Shown here in pieces: positions 55,496 to 63,699 of a stretch of 64,000 nucleotides of DNA. Both the position numbers and the translations under genes were made by a program. How positions within the stretch are numbered: position 1 is the stretch's first letter; each line of letters begins with the position of its first letter. The DNA is from Neobacillus mesonae (GTDB lineage Bacteria > Bacillota > Bacilli > Paenibacillales > Paenibacillaceae), in contig JAMBOW010000001.1 of the NCBI GenBank assembly GCA_023715865.1, positions 496,001 to 560,000 of the forward strand, in the 5' to 3' direction. The notes beneath the pieces are model-generated. The model was not told where the DNA came from and did not search any database. It saw only the letters and a program-made list of their open reading frames with translations.

Positions 55496-55560
55496 ATCTT
55501 TCTCCTTTCGTTTCCACATTATGTTGTTTCATTTTAGAGCGAAATATCCACTCTCAAAGC

Positions 55561-55645
55561 AAAAAAAGGCGTATTTACGCAAATTCCCCGTAAATACACC
55601 TTAAAACAAACAGAGAGGGGCCTTATGTGGCAGGCTCCTCCCAAA
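55561..55645 (-). promoter_or_regulatory. structured 5' leader with terminator before the antiporter gene
   Basis: On the minus strand, a first hairpin (GAGG-GCCT paired with AGGC-CCTC, about 55643-55612) is followed by a 12-bp terminator stem (55599-55588 with 55578-55567) and T6. The terminator lies 65-70 bases before the antiporter start, so it sits inside the message leader. It does not match the riboswitch classes I know by eye. Confidence 0.6.
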
Positions 55646-55774
55646 AACAACATATTTGGTTTTAACTATAATATTTATTATAACAGTTATGAGTTGATTT
55701 GTGAATATATTTTAATCGAAATTTTGTCTGCTGATGTTGTAAAGCAATAAAAGTAGAAGAGATCAATCGAACTA

Positions 55775-55803
55775 TTGACAGGTGGAACCATCATTGTTAA
55801 TTT
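55775..55803 (+). promoter_or_regulatory. sigma-A promoter of the sugar-acid operon
   Basis: TTGACA (55775-55780), a 17-base spacer and TAATTT (55798-55803). The predicted transcription start is near 55810, 40 bases before the first gene. Confidence 0.65.
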
Positions 55804-55811
55804 AAGGTTTA

Positions 55812-55825
55812 TGGTAGCGCTTTTA
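55812..55825 (+). promoter_or_regulatory. cre/LacI-type operator
   Basis: TGGTAGCGCTTTTA resembles the CcpA/LacI-family consensus and is part of the near-palindrome GGTAGCGCTTTTACC. It overlaps the predicted transcription start, a position suited to repression. Confidence 0.45.
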
Positions 55826-55850
55826 CCTCATATAAAAGGCGGTGATTATC

Positions 55851-56177
55851 ATGAAAGGAGAAATCCAAACTGCGGCTGATGTCATTCAAATGCATGCAGA
55901 TGATCATGTAGCTACAGCACTTAAAGACATCAAGGCTGGAGAAAAGATTTCTTATGTTTTTAATGGTAACCGTTTTCATTTGGAAGTAATTGATGACATC
56001 ATGTTCGGACATAAGATAGCCTTGGCGGATATACCAGCAGGTACGAAAGTGAAGAAGTATGGTGAAGTCATCGGTCAGGCGAGTATGGAGATTAGCGCAG
56101 GACAGCATGTGCACGTACACAACATTGAAGGTTTGCGCGGCAGAGGCGACCAAGCTGGCAAGGGGGCAAAAGCATGA
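55851..56177 (+). CDS. UxaA-type dehydratase small (SAF domain) subunit
   Basis: Protein of 108 residues equal to the N-terminal SAF domain of altronate/galactarate-type dehydratases: MHADDHVATALKDIKAGEKIS, the middle HKIALADIPAGTKVKKYGEVIGQA and the ending GQHVHVHNIEGLRGRG. In E. coli UxaA this domain is fused to the catalytic part; here it is separate. GGCGGTG lies 6 bases before the ATG. Its end overlaps the next gene by 4 bases. First gene of a five-gene operon. Confidence 0.88.
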   Translation: MKGEIQTAADVIQMHADDHVATALKDIKAGEKISYVFNGNRFHLEVIDDIMFGHKIALADIPAGTKVKKYGEVIGQASMEISAGQHVHVHNIEGLRGRGDQAGKGAKA

Positions 56178-57334
56178 ACACGATCTTAGGTTATGAACGG
56201 CCGAATGGAGATATTGGAATCCGCAATCATCTATTAATCATTCCGACCGTAATTTGCTCTAACCAGGTATCAAACCGGATCATGCAGATGGTGCCGGATA
56301 CCGTTGCCATTCCGCATCAGCATGGCTGCTCACAGATCGGTGCTGACAAAGAGCGCACTTTTAACATGCTGGCTGGGACGGGAAAGAACCCGAATGTTGG
56401 AGGCGTGCTTATCATCAGTCTCGGCTGTGAAGTGGTGGATCCTGCTGCACTGGCTGAAGAAATCAAGAAGACGGGGAAACCGGTCGAAATGTTCGATATA
56501 CAATCTGTGGGTGGATCGGTCAAAGCGATTACGCACGGAATTGAGCTGGCCAAAAAAATGAAAGCTCAGCTGGATGACATGCCGAAAGTACCTGTGCCGA
56601 TCAGCAAACTGAAGGTTGGTGTCAAATGCGGTGGTTCAGATGCAACATCCGGATTGGCATCTAATCCTGCACTGGGTGCAGCCAGTGATACGCTTATCGC
56701 CCATGGCGGCGGTATCGTTATTGGCGAAACAACGGAAATCATCGGGGCTGAGCATGTGCTTGCCGAGCGCTGTGCAACACCGGAGATGAAAAATAGGCTG
56801 TTTGGGATCGTAGACCGATTTGAAAAAGAAGTAGAGCGAATGGGCTCAGATATGCGCGGAGGTAATCCCAGTCCGGGAAATATAGCCGGGGGCTTGTCTA
56901 CAATTGAAGAAAAATCGCTTGGCTGTATCAGTAAATGTGGAACTGCTCCCATCAATGGAATCATTGAATATGCAGAAGAGATTCCTGAAAGCGGTTTATA
57001 CTTTATGGATTCCCCGGGCAATGACATTGAATGTGTATCCGGTATGGCAGCGGGAGGGGCACACATCGTATGCTTCACAACTGGACGGGGAACCCCGACA
57101 GGAGCTGCAGTGCTGCCCGTCATTAAGATTACAGGGAACAGAAGGATGTACGAGCAGATGAGCGACAATATGGATGTGGATGTCAGCGGAATGCTGTCAG
57201 GAGAACTTAGTTTAGAGCAAGCAGGAGAAGCCATCTGGAAGGAAATTATAGAGGTGGCAAACGGTAAGCTGACAACAGCTGAAGTGCTGGGCCACCAGGA
57301 ATTCAGCATCAATCGCATTGGACCCAGTCTATAG
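56174..57334 (+). CDS. UxaA-type sugar-acid dehydratase large subunit
   Basis: Catalytic subunit of 386 residues, homologous to the C-terminal part of altronate dehydratase (Fe/Mn-dependent). It dehydrates an aldonate to a 2-keto-3-deoxy acid. Signatures are GYERPNGDIGIRNHLLIIPTV, HQHGCSQIGAD, GCEVVDP, VKCGGSDATSGLASNPALG and FTTGRGTPTGAAVLPVIK. Known split forms occur in the Campylobacter fucose locus. With SDR and FAH-type genes downstream, a fuconate, rhamnonate or arabinonate-like substrate is more likely than altronate, but this is inference. ATGA overlap with the small subunit. Confidence 0.88.
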   Translation: MNTILGYERPNGDIGIRNHLLIIPTVICSNQVSNRIMQMVPDTVAIPHQHGCSQIGADKERTFNMLAGTGKNPNVGGVLIISLGCEVVDPAALAEEIKKTGKPVEMFDIQSVGGSVKAITHGIELAKKMKAQLDDMPKVPVPISKLKVGVKCGGSDATSGLASNPALGAASDTLIAHGGGIVIGETTEIIGAEHVLAERCATPEMKNRLFGIVDRFEKEVERMGSDMRGGNPSPGNIAGGLSTIEEKSLGCISKCGTAPINGIIEYAEEIPESGLYFMDSPGNDIECVSGMAAGGAHIVCFTTGRGTPTGAAVLPVIKITGNRRMYEQMSDNMDVDVSGMLSGELSLEQAGEAIWKEIIEVANGKLTTAEVLGHQEFSINRIGPSL

Positions 57335-57345
57335 GAGGAATGAAG

Positions 57346-58140
57346 ATGGGAAGACTCGAGAACCGTGTTACTCTTGTAACCGGAGGAAGCCGGGGAATCG
57401 GCGAGGCTATTGTCTACCGGCTTGCTGAAGAAGGTGCACATGTTGCGATTAACTATTTATCGGAGACATATAGAGGGCTTGCCGAAGAAGTGGCTCGTAA
57501 AGCTGAAGCATTTGGCGTTAATGCCATGATCGTGGAAGCGGATGTCGGCAAGAAAGTGCAAGTTGAAGCGATGTTCGCAGCAGTCGAACAGCAGCTTGGA
57601 GAAGTTGAAATTTTGGTGAATAATGCCGGCATCGCTCCATTTGAGCCATTTATGAAGGTAACGGAGGAGACATGGGACCGGACCTTTGATACAAACGTGA
57701 AATCAATATTTCTTTGTTCTCAGCTGGCCGCAGGCAAAATGATACCCAAGCGGAGCGGTAAAATTGTAAATGTGCTCTCTACAGCCAGTCTTGTTGTCAC
57801 GAGCCCAGTAATCCCTCATTACCAATCCTCTAAGGCTGCTGGACACATGCTTACGAAAGGTATGGCAATTGAACTCGGAAAATTTGGGATTAATGTAAAT
57901 GCCGTCGGTCCAAGCACGGTTGAGACCGATATGTGTACAGATTTTCTAGCTGATCCCGTCATTCGTGCCAAGGAAATCGAAGCGAACCCAATGAAACGTC
58001 TTGGCACTGCGCGTCAAATCGGAGATGCGGTTGTATTCCTTGCTTCTGACGAAGCAATGCAGGTGAATGGTCATTTGTTGATGGTAGACGGCGGATTAAC
58101 CGTTAAAGCGGCTCAACCGGAAGACCATATGGAAAGATAG
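57346..58140 (+). CDS. SDR family oxidoreductase (first)
   Basis: NAD(P)-dependent short-chain dehydrogenase of 264 residues. The cofactor motif is TGGSRGIGEAI, then NNAGIAPFEPF, S in LSTASL, catalytic Y-x-x-x-K in HYQSSKAAG, and VDGGLTV at the end. AGGAGG is 7 bases before the ATG at 57346. In the proposed pathway it would oxidise either the sugar to its lactone or the 2-keto-3-deoxy acid to a 2,4-diketo acid. Confidence 0.9.
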   Translation: MGRLENRVTLVTGGSRGIGEAIVYRLAEEGAHVAINYLSETYRGLAEEVARKAEAFGVNAMIVEADVGKKVQVEAMFAAVEQQLGEVEILVNNAGIAPFEPFMKVTEETWDRTFDTNVKSIFLCSQLAAGKMIPKRSGKIVNVLSTASLVVTSPVIPHYQSSKAAGHMLTKGMAIELGKFGINVNAVGPSTVETDMCTDFLADPVIRAKEIEANPMKRLGTARQIGDAVVFLASDEAMQVNGHLLMVDGGLTVKAAQPEDHMER

Positions 58141-58174
58141 TTGCCTGGAAATGGGGAGTAGAGGAGGAATTACC

Positions 58175-58948
58175 TTGCGGTTGGCTGATAAAATTGCCTT
58201 GATTACTGGATCAGGATCTGGTATCGGCAAGAGCAGTGCGCTGTTGTTTGCTAGAGAGGGTGCAATCGTCATTGTTAATGATCTGAATGAAGATAAAGGC
58301 AAAGAGACGACAGAGGAAATTGTTGCATCTGGAGGTAAAGCTGTATACTTGAAAGCGGATGTAACGAATTCCGAGCAAGTGAAAGCAATGGTTGAACAAG
58401 CCATTAAGGAATTCGGAAGGATCGATGTTCTATTTAATAACGCTGGAGTCAGCGGGGTAGGCATGCTGCATGAGGTTGACCCTGATGAATGGGATCGCGT
58501 GATCACCGTAAATATCCGAGGTGTTTATCTCCCCTCTAAATATGTTCTTCCCTATATGATGGAGCAGGGAGGCGGTTCAATTATTAATATGTCATCCTGT
58601 ATAGCCGAGATCGGACTTGCAAAGCGTGCATCCTATTCAGCTACGAAAGGAGCAGTCCTTGCACTGACCAAATCGATGCAGGTCGACTACGCACAGTATA
58701 ATATCCGTGTGAATGCACTTCTGCCTGGCACGATTCTTACCCCTTTTGTAGAAGATTATTTACGCTCATCATACTCCGACCCGGAGGAAGCAATAGAGTC
58801 ACTCAAAACAAGGCAGCTAAGCGGAAAGCTGGGACGGCCGGATGATGTAGCCAACGCTGCGCTGTTTCTCGCTTCAGATGAGTCCAAGTTTATGATGGGT
58901 TCTCCTCTTTATATCGATGGAGGCGTGGTATTCGGTAAAAATGCATAA
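58175..58948 (+). CDS. SDR family oxidoreductase (second)
   Basis: NAD(P)-dependent dehydrogenase of 257 residues. Motifs are TGSGSGIGKSSA, NNAGVSGVG, MSSCIAEIG, catalytic YSATK and IDGGVVFG. The Asp in VNDLNEDKG after beta-2 favours NAD over NADP. The start is TTG at 58175, 7 bases after GAGGAGG; an in-frame ATG at 58151 precedes the ribosome binding site and is rejected. It is not a close copy of the first SDR and so probably performs a different oxidation. Confidence 0.9.
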   Translation: MRLADKIALITGSGSGIGKSSALLFAREGAIVIVNDLNEDKGKETTEEIVASGGKAVYLKADVTNSEQVKAMVEQAIKEFGRIDVLFNNAGVSGVGMLHEVDPDEWDRVITVNIRGVYLPSKYVLPYMMEQGGGSIINMSSCIAEIGLAKRASYSATKGAVLALTKSMQVDYAQYNIRVNALLPGTILTPFVEDYLRSSYSDPEEAIESLKTRQLSGKLGRPDDVANAALFLASDESKFMMGSPLYIDGGVVFGKNA

Positions 58949-58972
58949 TACATAAAAGGAGCGAAGTGATTA

Positions 58973-59875
58973 ATGAAGCTGGTTACAATTCAAAAAAATA
59001 ATGATCAACGTTTTGGCATTGCGACGGACAAAGGGATTATTGATATAGCGACGGCGGTTTCGCTGCTCCCTGATACGGATTCTGTTCCGATGGATATCCA
59101 TGCTGCTATTGAGGCTGGAGCATCCGGGATACTTGAGCTGGAGCGTCTTGTGAATGCTCTTGGGGACAATGCAGAGGCTCAGACAAAGGCTATATTGGCA
59201 GAGGAAGAGATCACTTTCGCTCCATGTGTTACAAACCCTAGCAAAATCATTTGCGTAGGATTGAACTATCGCAGACACGCAGAGGAGACGAATGCCGCAA
59301 TTCCTGAATATCCGATTTTATTTAATAAATTCAATAATACATTGGCCGGGCATGGAGACAGCATCCCGCTTCCAAAAGTAAGCAGTGAAGTTGATTATGA
59401 GGCTGAGCTAGTCATTGTTATCGGGAAGAAAGCGAAATATGTAGATAAGGAAGAGGCGCTGGATTACGTCTATGGATATTGTAACGTAAATGATTTGTCC
59501 GCACGTGATCTGCAAATGCGTACACCCCAATGGCTGCTTGGGAAATCCTGTGACAAATTTTCTCCGCTAGGCCCATATCTGGTGACAGCTGACGAAGTTG
59601 GTGATCCCAACAACTTGGATGTACGATGTATTGTAAATGGAGAAACGAAGCAAAGCTCAAATACCTCTGATATGATCTTCCATTGTGACGAAATTGTCAG
59701 CTATATCTCACAGCACATGACTCTGCTTCCAGGGGACATTATCTTGACAGGTACACCGGAAGGAGTTGTGCTTGGTTTACCGAAGGAAGAGCGTGTATAT
59801 TTACAACCTGGTGATACAGTGACGATTGAGATTGAAAAGCTGGGTAAGCTGACCAATCGTATGGTGGCTGAATAG
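58973..59875 (+). CDS. fumarylacetoacetate hydrolase (FAH) family enzyme
   Basis: Hydrolase of 300 residues. The catalytic domain starts with KIICVGLNYRRHAEETN. Metal-binding and active-site motifs are SEVDYEAELVIVIGKK, YGYCNVNDLSARDLQ and GDIILTGTPEGV. In diketo-hydrolase pathways, such enzymes split 2,4-diketo-3-deoxy acids into pyruvate and a hydroxy acid (lactate or glycolate), which fits the preceding dehydratase and SDRs. AAAGGAG precedes the ATG. It is the last gene; a terminator follows. Confidence 0.9.
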   Translation: MKLVTIQKNNDQRFGIATDKGIIDIATAVSLLPDTDSVPMDIHAAIEAGASGILELERLVNALGDNAEAQTKAILAEEEITFAPCVTNPSKIICVGLNYRRHAEETNAAIPEYPILFNKFNNTLAGHGDSIPLPKVSSEVDYEAELVIVIGKKAKYVDKEEALDYVYGYCNVNDLSARDLQMRTPQWLLGKSCDKFSPLGPYLVTADEVGDPNNLDVRCIVNGETKQSSNTSDMIFHCDEIVSYISQHMTLLPGDIILTGTPEGVVLGLPKEERVYLQPGDTVTIEIEKLGKLTNRMVAE

Positions 59876-59887
59876 AAAACAAAGGTG

Positions 59888-59924
59888 ACGATCGAATTTG
59901 TCTTTAAAATTCGATCGTTTTTTT
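59888..59924 (+). terminator. intrinsic terminator
   Basis: ACGATCGAATTT pairs with AAATTCGATCGT and is followed by T7. It ends the sugar-acid operon. Confidence 0.93.
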
Positions 59925-60092
59925 GTATGTAAAGTTCGTATTTATGAATATCTCATAGCATAGGCTCAATAAATACCATCTATAGTCCTAAAACTTCTAT
60001 ATTATGGTGGTCAAACCATAATTGTGTTTAAATATTAATTGGGTATTTTTTCCGAGTAATATATTAGTTTGATGATTAAGGAGAGAGCAGAT

Positions 60093-60983
60093 TTGTCTAA
60101 TCGTATCAAAGTTACACCAGAGCAAATCGAACAGGTTGGAAAACAATTCGAACAGGGTCAAAATCAAAGCAGACAGATTGTAGAAGGATTGACACGGAGC
60201 ATAGAACAAATGCAGAGTCAGTGGGAAGGAATGACTCGCGAACGGTTTTATGTTCAGTTTCAGGAATCTCGTCAGCAAATGAGTAAGTTTTTAGAATGCC
60301 TGCACAACGTTTCAACCGATCTTCACCAAATTGCTACGAAGTTCCGTGAAGCAGATATTAATAATGCCGGCGGTGGACTCGCATTAGTTGGCGCTGGGGC
60401 GGTCGCAGCAGTCGGAGCAGGCGGAGCAGCAGCAACCACAGCAGGCAGAGCAGCAACAACTACAGCTACAGTAGGCCAAACAGGTGAAAAACTGCTTAAA
60501 GATAGTACAGTCGGCGTATCCATGACAAACGGCGGGGGTGCCCCCAATATAACCGCAAGCCTGCCATTACATAAAAAAGAAGGATCATTGATTCATCACG
60601 AAAAAGGAAAACTCAGCGTTGATGCGCTCTCTGGAAGCTCGTCGTTTGACAATAACGGACTCAAGCTAGAAGGGGCTGTAGTCAAAACTGACTTTAATGG
60701 AGAGTATGTTGACGGTACACTGACGAAAATGGGCGGATCCCTTGAAGCAAGCTATAAAGATGGTAGCGTGAAATTAGGGGCTGAGGCAACACTGACCAAA
60801 TATGAGGGCGGTGTTGATATTCCCCTTCCATTTACGGACAAGAAGCTGCATCTTGGCGGCTCCGCATCGCTTGGGACCGTTGGAGCCTCAGCGGAAGCAG
60901 GGCTTCAGGGGTTCAAATTCCATGTTCCATTAGGCCCTGGTGCAAGCTTGTTTGGACTTGGACTGGATGTAAAAGTTAAATAG
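60093..60983 (+). CDS. WXG100-type putative type VII secretion substrate
   Basis: 296 residues. Residues 1-90 form a WXG100 helical hairpin (KVTPEQIEQVGKQFEQGQ, central WEG turn in MQSQWEGMTRERF, second helix ending KFREAD). A glycine/alanine-rich stretch (about 92-125) could insert in or pass a membrane. Residues 150-296 are a glycine-rich beta-repeat region (LEGAVVKTDFNGEY, SLEASYKDGSVKLGAEATL, GGSASLGTVGASAEAGL) seen before toxin tips, but no known toxin motif is visible. The start TTG at 60093 has AAGGAG 9 bases upstream. It is followed by a DUF4176 gene. Confidence 0.72.
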   Translation: MSNRIKVTPEQIEQVGKQFEQGQNQSRQIVEGLTRSIEQMQSQWEGMTRERFYVQFQESRQQMSKFLECLHNVSTDLHQIATKFREADINNAGGGLALVGAGAVAAVGAGGAAATTAGRAATTTATVGQTGEKLLKDSTVGVSMTNGGGAPNITASLPLHKKEGSLIHHEKGKLSVDALSGSSSFDNNGLKLEGAVVKTDFNGEYVDGTLTKMGGSLEASYKDGSVKLGAEATLTKYEGGVDIPLPFTDKKLHLGGSASLGTVGASAEAGLQGFKFHVPLGPGASLFGLGLDVKVK

Positions 60984-61019
60984 AATATATTTAAATGGTT
61001 TAAAGGAGATCTGACTTAC

Positions 61020-61358
61020 ATGAATGAACAAAATCATATGGTGCAACAAAAAGAAAAACAAACGCAATCTGCTGAACGTACCCTATACCCGATTGGCTCT
61101 GTCGTTCGCTTTAAAGAATGGGAGCAGACGCTCATGATTTACGGAAGAATGCAGGTTGATTCCGATACGCTGGCAATTTGGGATTACGTTGCTTGTTACT
61201 ATCCACATGGAAATATATCGAAGGATTCCAATGTGTTTTTTAATCATGAAGATATTTCGGAACTGGTATATAAGGGGTACGAAAACGAGCAAGAATTAGA
61301 GTTTCGACAAATGCTGCTTGAGCAAATTCCCTCAGATAAGAATGAAACTAAAGCGTAG
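61020..61358 (+). CDS. DUF4176 family protein, likely T7SS accessory
   Basis: 112 residues. After a charged tail, the domain reads LYPIGSVVRFKEWEQTLMIYGRM, then WDYVACYYPHGNISKDSNVFFNHEDISELVYKGY, both typical of DUF4176. Members lie beside LXG/WXG toxin genes in Bacillota, and one has been reported as a secretion chaperone, so it probably assists the preceding protein. It starts 36 bases after it with AAAGGAG upstream. No EssC, EsxA or other secretion core genes are in the window. Confidence 0.72.
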   Translation: MNEQNHMVQQKEKQTQSAERTLYPIGSVVRFKEWEQTLMIYGRMQVDSDTLAIWDYVACYYPHGNISKDSNVFFNHEDISELVYKGYENEQELEFRQMLLEQIPSDKNETKA

Positions 61359-61419
61359 CGGAATAGTGTTATTCACTGGGACGAAACCCAAACATGAAGA
61401 ACTCTGAAAAAACAAAATG

Positions 61420-61452
61420 AGAAAGCCTTCCTGGATAAGGAAGGCTTTTCTC
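61420..61452. terminator. intrinsic terminator
   Basis: GAAAGCCTTCC pairs with GGAAGGCTTTTC. It lies between the DUF4176 gene and the convergent germination operon. Confidence 0.85.
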
Positions 61453-61514
61453 CTGATTGCAGTGGTATATCTGGTTACATTTCTGCACCGCGAAGATTCA
61501 CTGAACTTCCTCAA

Positions 61515-62615
61515 TTATTTTATTATACCTGAACCTTGCATTTTGACATCAGCATGGACAGAAAATTCGACTTGAGGATATAATTCTTTCCATTCCTGCT
61601 CCTCTCGATGACCATGGTGGCGGGTGGCGTAATAACGAAGTCCAAATCCTATCGGATCCACGTTATTTTGCTGCAGTTTTTTTAAAAGTTTTGTATAATC
61701 CTCTTCGACTTTTTTAGAAAAAGCCTTGTTTACTTCAGCCCAGGACTCGTCAAATAGATTTCCATAAGATTCTTCTGCCTCTCCAGCTGCCTTAACTTGT
61801 ACTTGTATGAGAGGCTTTTGATTTGGTGGTGTTAATATTTTGTATTTTATATTCATACGCTCCACGTTCATCACAATTGCTTGTCCATTCAGCTCGGAAC
61901 GAAGAGCAAAACGATGAAACCCTCGAACCAGTTGATTCAAGATACCTGTTTCTGAGGGTGAGAGGGTCAGGTAGATGTTTTCGTTTCTTACGACTGCTGT
62001 ACGATTGATATCATATTTGTCTTTAGATGCTTTGACGATAGGCAAAAACGCATCAATACCCGGATTCCTCATTCTTCGGTGAAAATCAAACAAATATTGG
62101 CTGACGATATAGGGAGACTCTGTTCCGTCCTTTGACAAGCTCAGTACAAGAGCATTACCGGCTTCTCGTTCTGACTTTACCTTGAACTCCAGAACCGAAT
62201 GGGCGTCCGGCTCCCCAATAGCCATGTAAGTAATTTGCTGAATATCCCTTCTGCGATAGGCCCAATCCAAGGTTTGATTTAGATTTTCATTTGTTAATTC
62301 CTTTCCAAGAATCAAGGTTTTGGCATGTCCAAAATCAAATTCTTTGTCTACATTGGATTTCATTAAACGGATCGTCTCAGCAATCGTGTCACCTTCTGAG
62401 CTGATCACTTGAAAATTGGAGCTTCCTGGCTCGGTTTGTGTTGAGTTTATAGCGACCTTTAATGACACTTTATATTTTTTGTTTTCTCCTTTATCCAAAC
62501 CAATAGACGTGACAAAAAAACGATTGTCAATATCCTTGAAGCCGCAGCCGCTAAACAGTAAAGCAAATGAAAGCGCCATAAGAAAGATGGTGTATATCCT
62601 AGTTTTTTTTCGCAT
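61515..62615 (-). CDS. Ger(x)C family germinant receptor lipoprotein
   Basis: Spore germination protein of 366 residues, GerAC/GerKC type. The lipobox LLFSGC precedes GFKDIDNRFFVTSIGLDKGENKKYKVSLKVA, the family opening. LKSNV-like MKSNVDKEFDFGHAKTLILGKEL and the last domain (FGLRYYATRHHGHREEQEW, FSVHADVKMQGSG) are also conserved. It is anchored outside the spore inner membrane as the C subunit of a germinant receptor. GGAGG lies 7 bases before the ATG at 62615. The first 17 bases overlap the end of the B gene. Confidence 0.92.
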   Translation of the reverse strand: MRKKTRIYTIFLMALSFALLFSGCGFKDIDNRFFVTSIGLDKGENKKYKVSLKVAINSTQTEPGSSNFQVISSEGDTIAETIRLMKSNVDKEFDFGHAKTLILGKELTNENLNQTLDWAYRRRDIQQITYMAIGEPDAHSVLEFKVKSEREAGNALVLSLSKDGTESPYIVSQYLFDFHRRMRNPGIDAFLPIVKASKDKYDINRTAVVRNENIYLTLSPSETGILNQLVRGFHRFALRSELNGQAIVMNVERMNIKYKILTPPNQKPLIQVQVKAAGEAEESYGNLFDESWAEVNKAFSKKVEEDYTKLLKKLQQNNVDPIGFGLRYYATRHHGHREEQEWKELYPQVEFSVHADVKMQGSGIIK

Positions 62616-63699
62616 TTCCTTTCCTCCAGGCAATGGCGACCACGATGGCTACTAGAATAATTTCAGAAGAGAATCGTAGTTTCAACCAATTTTGAACATG
62701 AAATAACAAGGTCTTGTCATCACTTTGGATGCCAAAAATGAAGGTCGCAATGCTGATCAATATCCCGATAATCCACTTGAACAACTTCGTTTTTTTGTGA
62801 ACAATGCTGTTTTTCTTCGTGAAGCAGCTTTTAATTAACTGAATTGCGATGTTCCATTTTACGGCGACATACATCAGAGACAGGAGCAGGTACACGAAGA
62901 GAAAGAGATACAGCACTCTTTCGACAAAACCAAATTTCATTCGCAGTGTGTCCGCAGTAATAATCCATGTGTATAAATAGTCTTCCACTGCTTCAATACC
63001 TAACAATCCTATAGGTGCAAAAAAAGAGATGAGCATCAAAACTGAGCCGATTACAGGAACAAGCCATAGATGCTTAATCTTCAGATTCTTATACATTCGA
63101 TTGTAAATCGAAAGATTGATATAGCCGGTAAAAGGGTAAGTACCTGCTGCGATGTCCATATACATAGGCTTTTCTAGAGCATAATCTGTAAATACGGCAA
63201 CAGAATCCCAATAAAACAAAGAGGTCGAGAGCGCTTTGAACACTATGAAAACCACGATAGGCAGTGTAACGATAATAATGATTTCTAGTCCATTAATAAG
63301 CGAAGTAGATCTCCGTGTCGCAGCCCAGCATCCGATAATACAAAAAAACAGAATGAGGATCATATTATTCATTTCCGGATTTAGAACCCGAGAAGTGACA
63401 CCCGTAAATGTGATCAATACAATTGCCCCTGCTGTAGCCCACATAAAAGCTAGAAAGAGAACGACTGGGATTCGAATGTACTTATTCAGGGACTTTCCCA
63501 ATACCTCAGGCAAGCCTTCTCCTGGAAACCGATTCATTGCTGTAGTAAAACATATGGCTAAAATCGAACCAATGAGGATACTAAGCCATAGTGCGGTTAC
63601 CCCTCCATCATAACGATGATTTATTAGAATTCGCGGGACAAAAAAGATCGTATTGATCAGCATGACCAGCAAATACATGTAGTAGAAATAGCGGCTAAT
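62599..63699 (-). CDS. GerB-type germinant receptor permease, apparent ATT start
   Basis: Endospore germination permease of about 366 residues with ten helices (APC-like fold), the B subunit that recognises the germinant. The N-terminal segment ISRYFYYMYLLVMLINTIFFVP and SLNKYIRIPVVLFLAFMW match GerB/GerKB proteins. AAGGAGG (63715-63709) lies 9 bases before an ATT at 63699-63697 that overlaps the TAG of the upstream gene. In-frame ATGs at 63729 and 63678 have no suitable ribosome binding site. The frame itself continues up to 63774. Confidence 0.82.
   Translation of the reverse strand: MSRYFYYMYLLVMLINTIFFVPRILINHRYDGGVTALWLSILIGSILAICFTTAMNRFPGEGLPEVLGKSLNKYIRIPVVLFLAFMWATAGAIVLITFTGVTSRVLNPEMNNMILILFFCIIGCWAATRRSTSLINGLEIIIIVTLPIVVFIVFKALSTSLFYWDSVAVFTDYALEKPMYMDIAAGTYPFTGYINLSIYNRMYKNLKIKHLWLVPVIGSVLMLISFFAPIGLLGIEAVEDYLYTWIITADTLRMKFGFVERVLYLFLFVYLLLSLMYVAVKWNIAIQLIKSCFTKKNSIVHKKTKLFKWIIGILISIATFIFGIQSDDKTLLFHVQNWLKLRFSSEIILVAIVVAIAWRKGNAKKN

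Noticed and set aside
56566-57441. 291-residue minus-strand open frame
   Set aside because: Antisense to the UxaA large subunit, Ser/Pro-rich shadow composition and no ribosome binding site.
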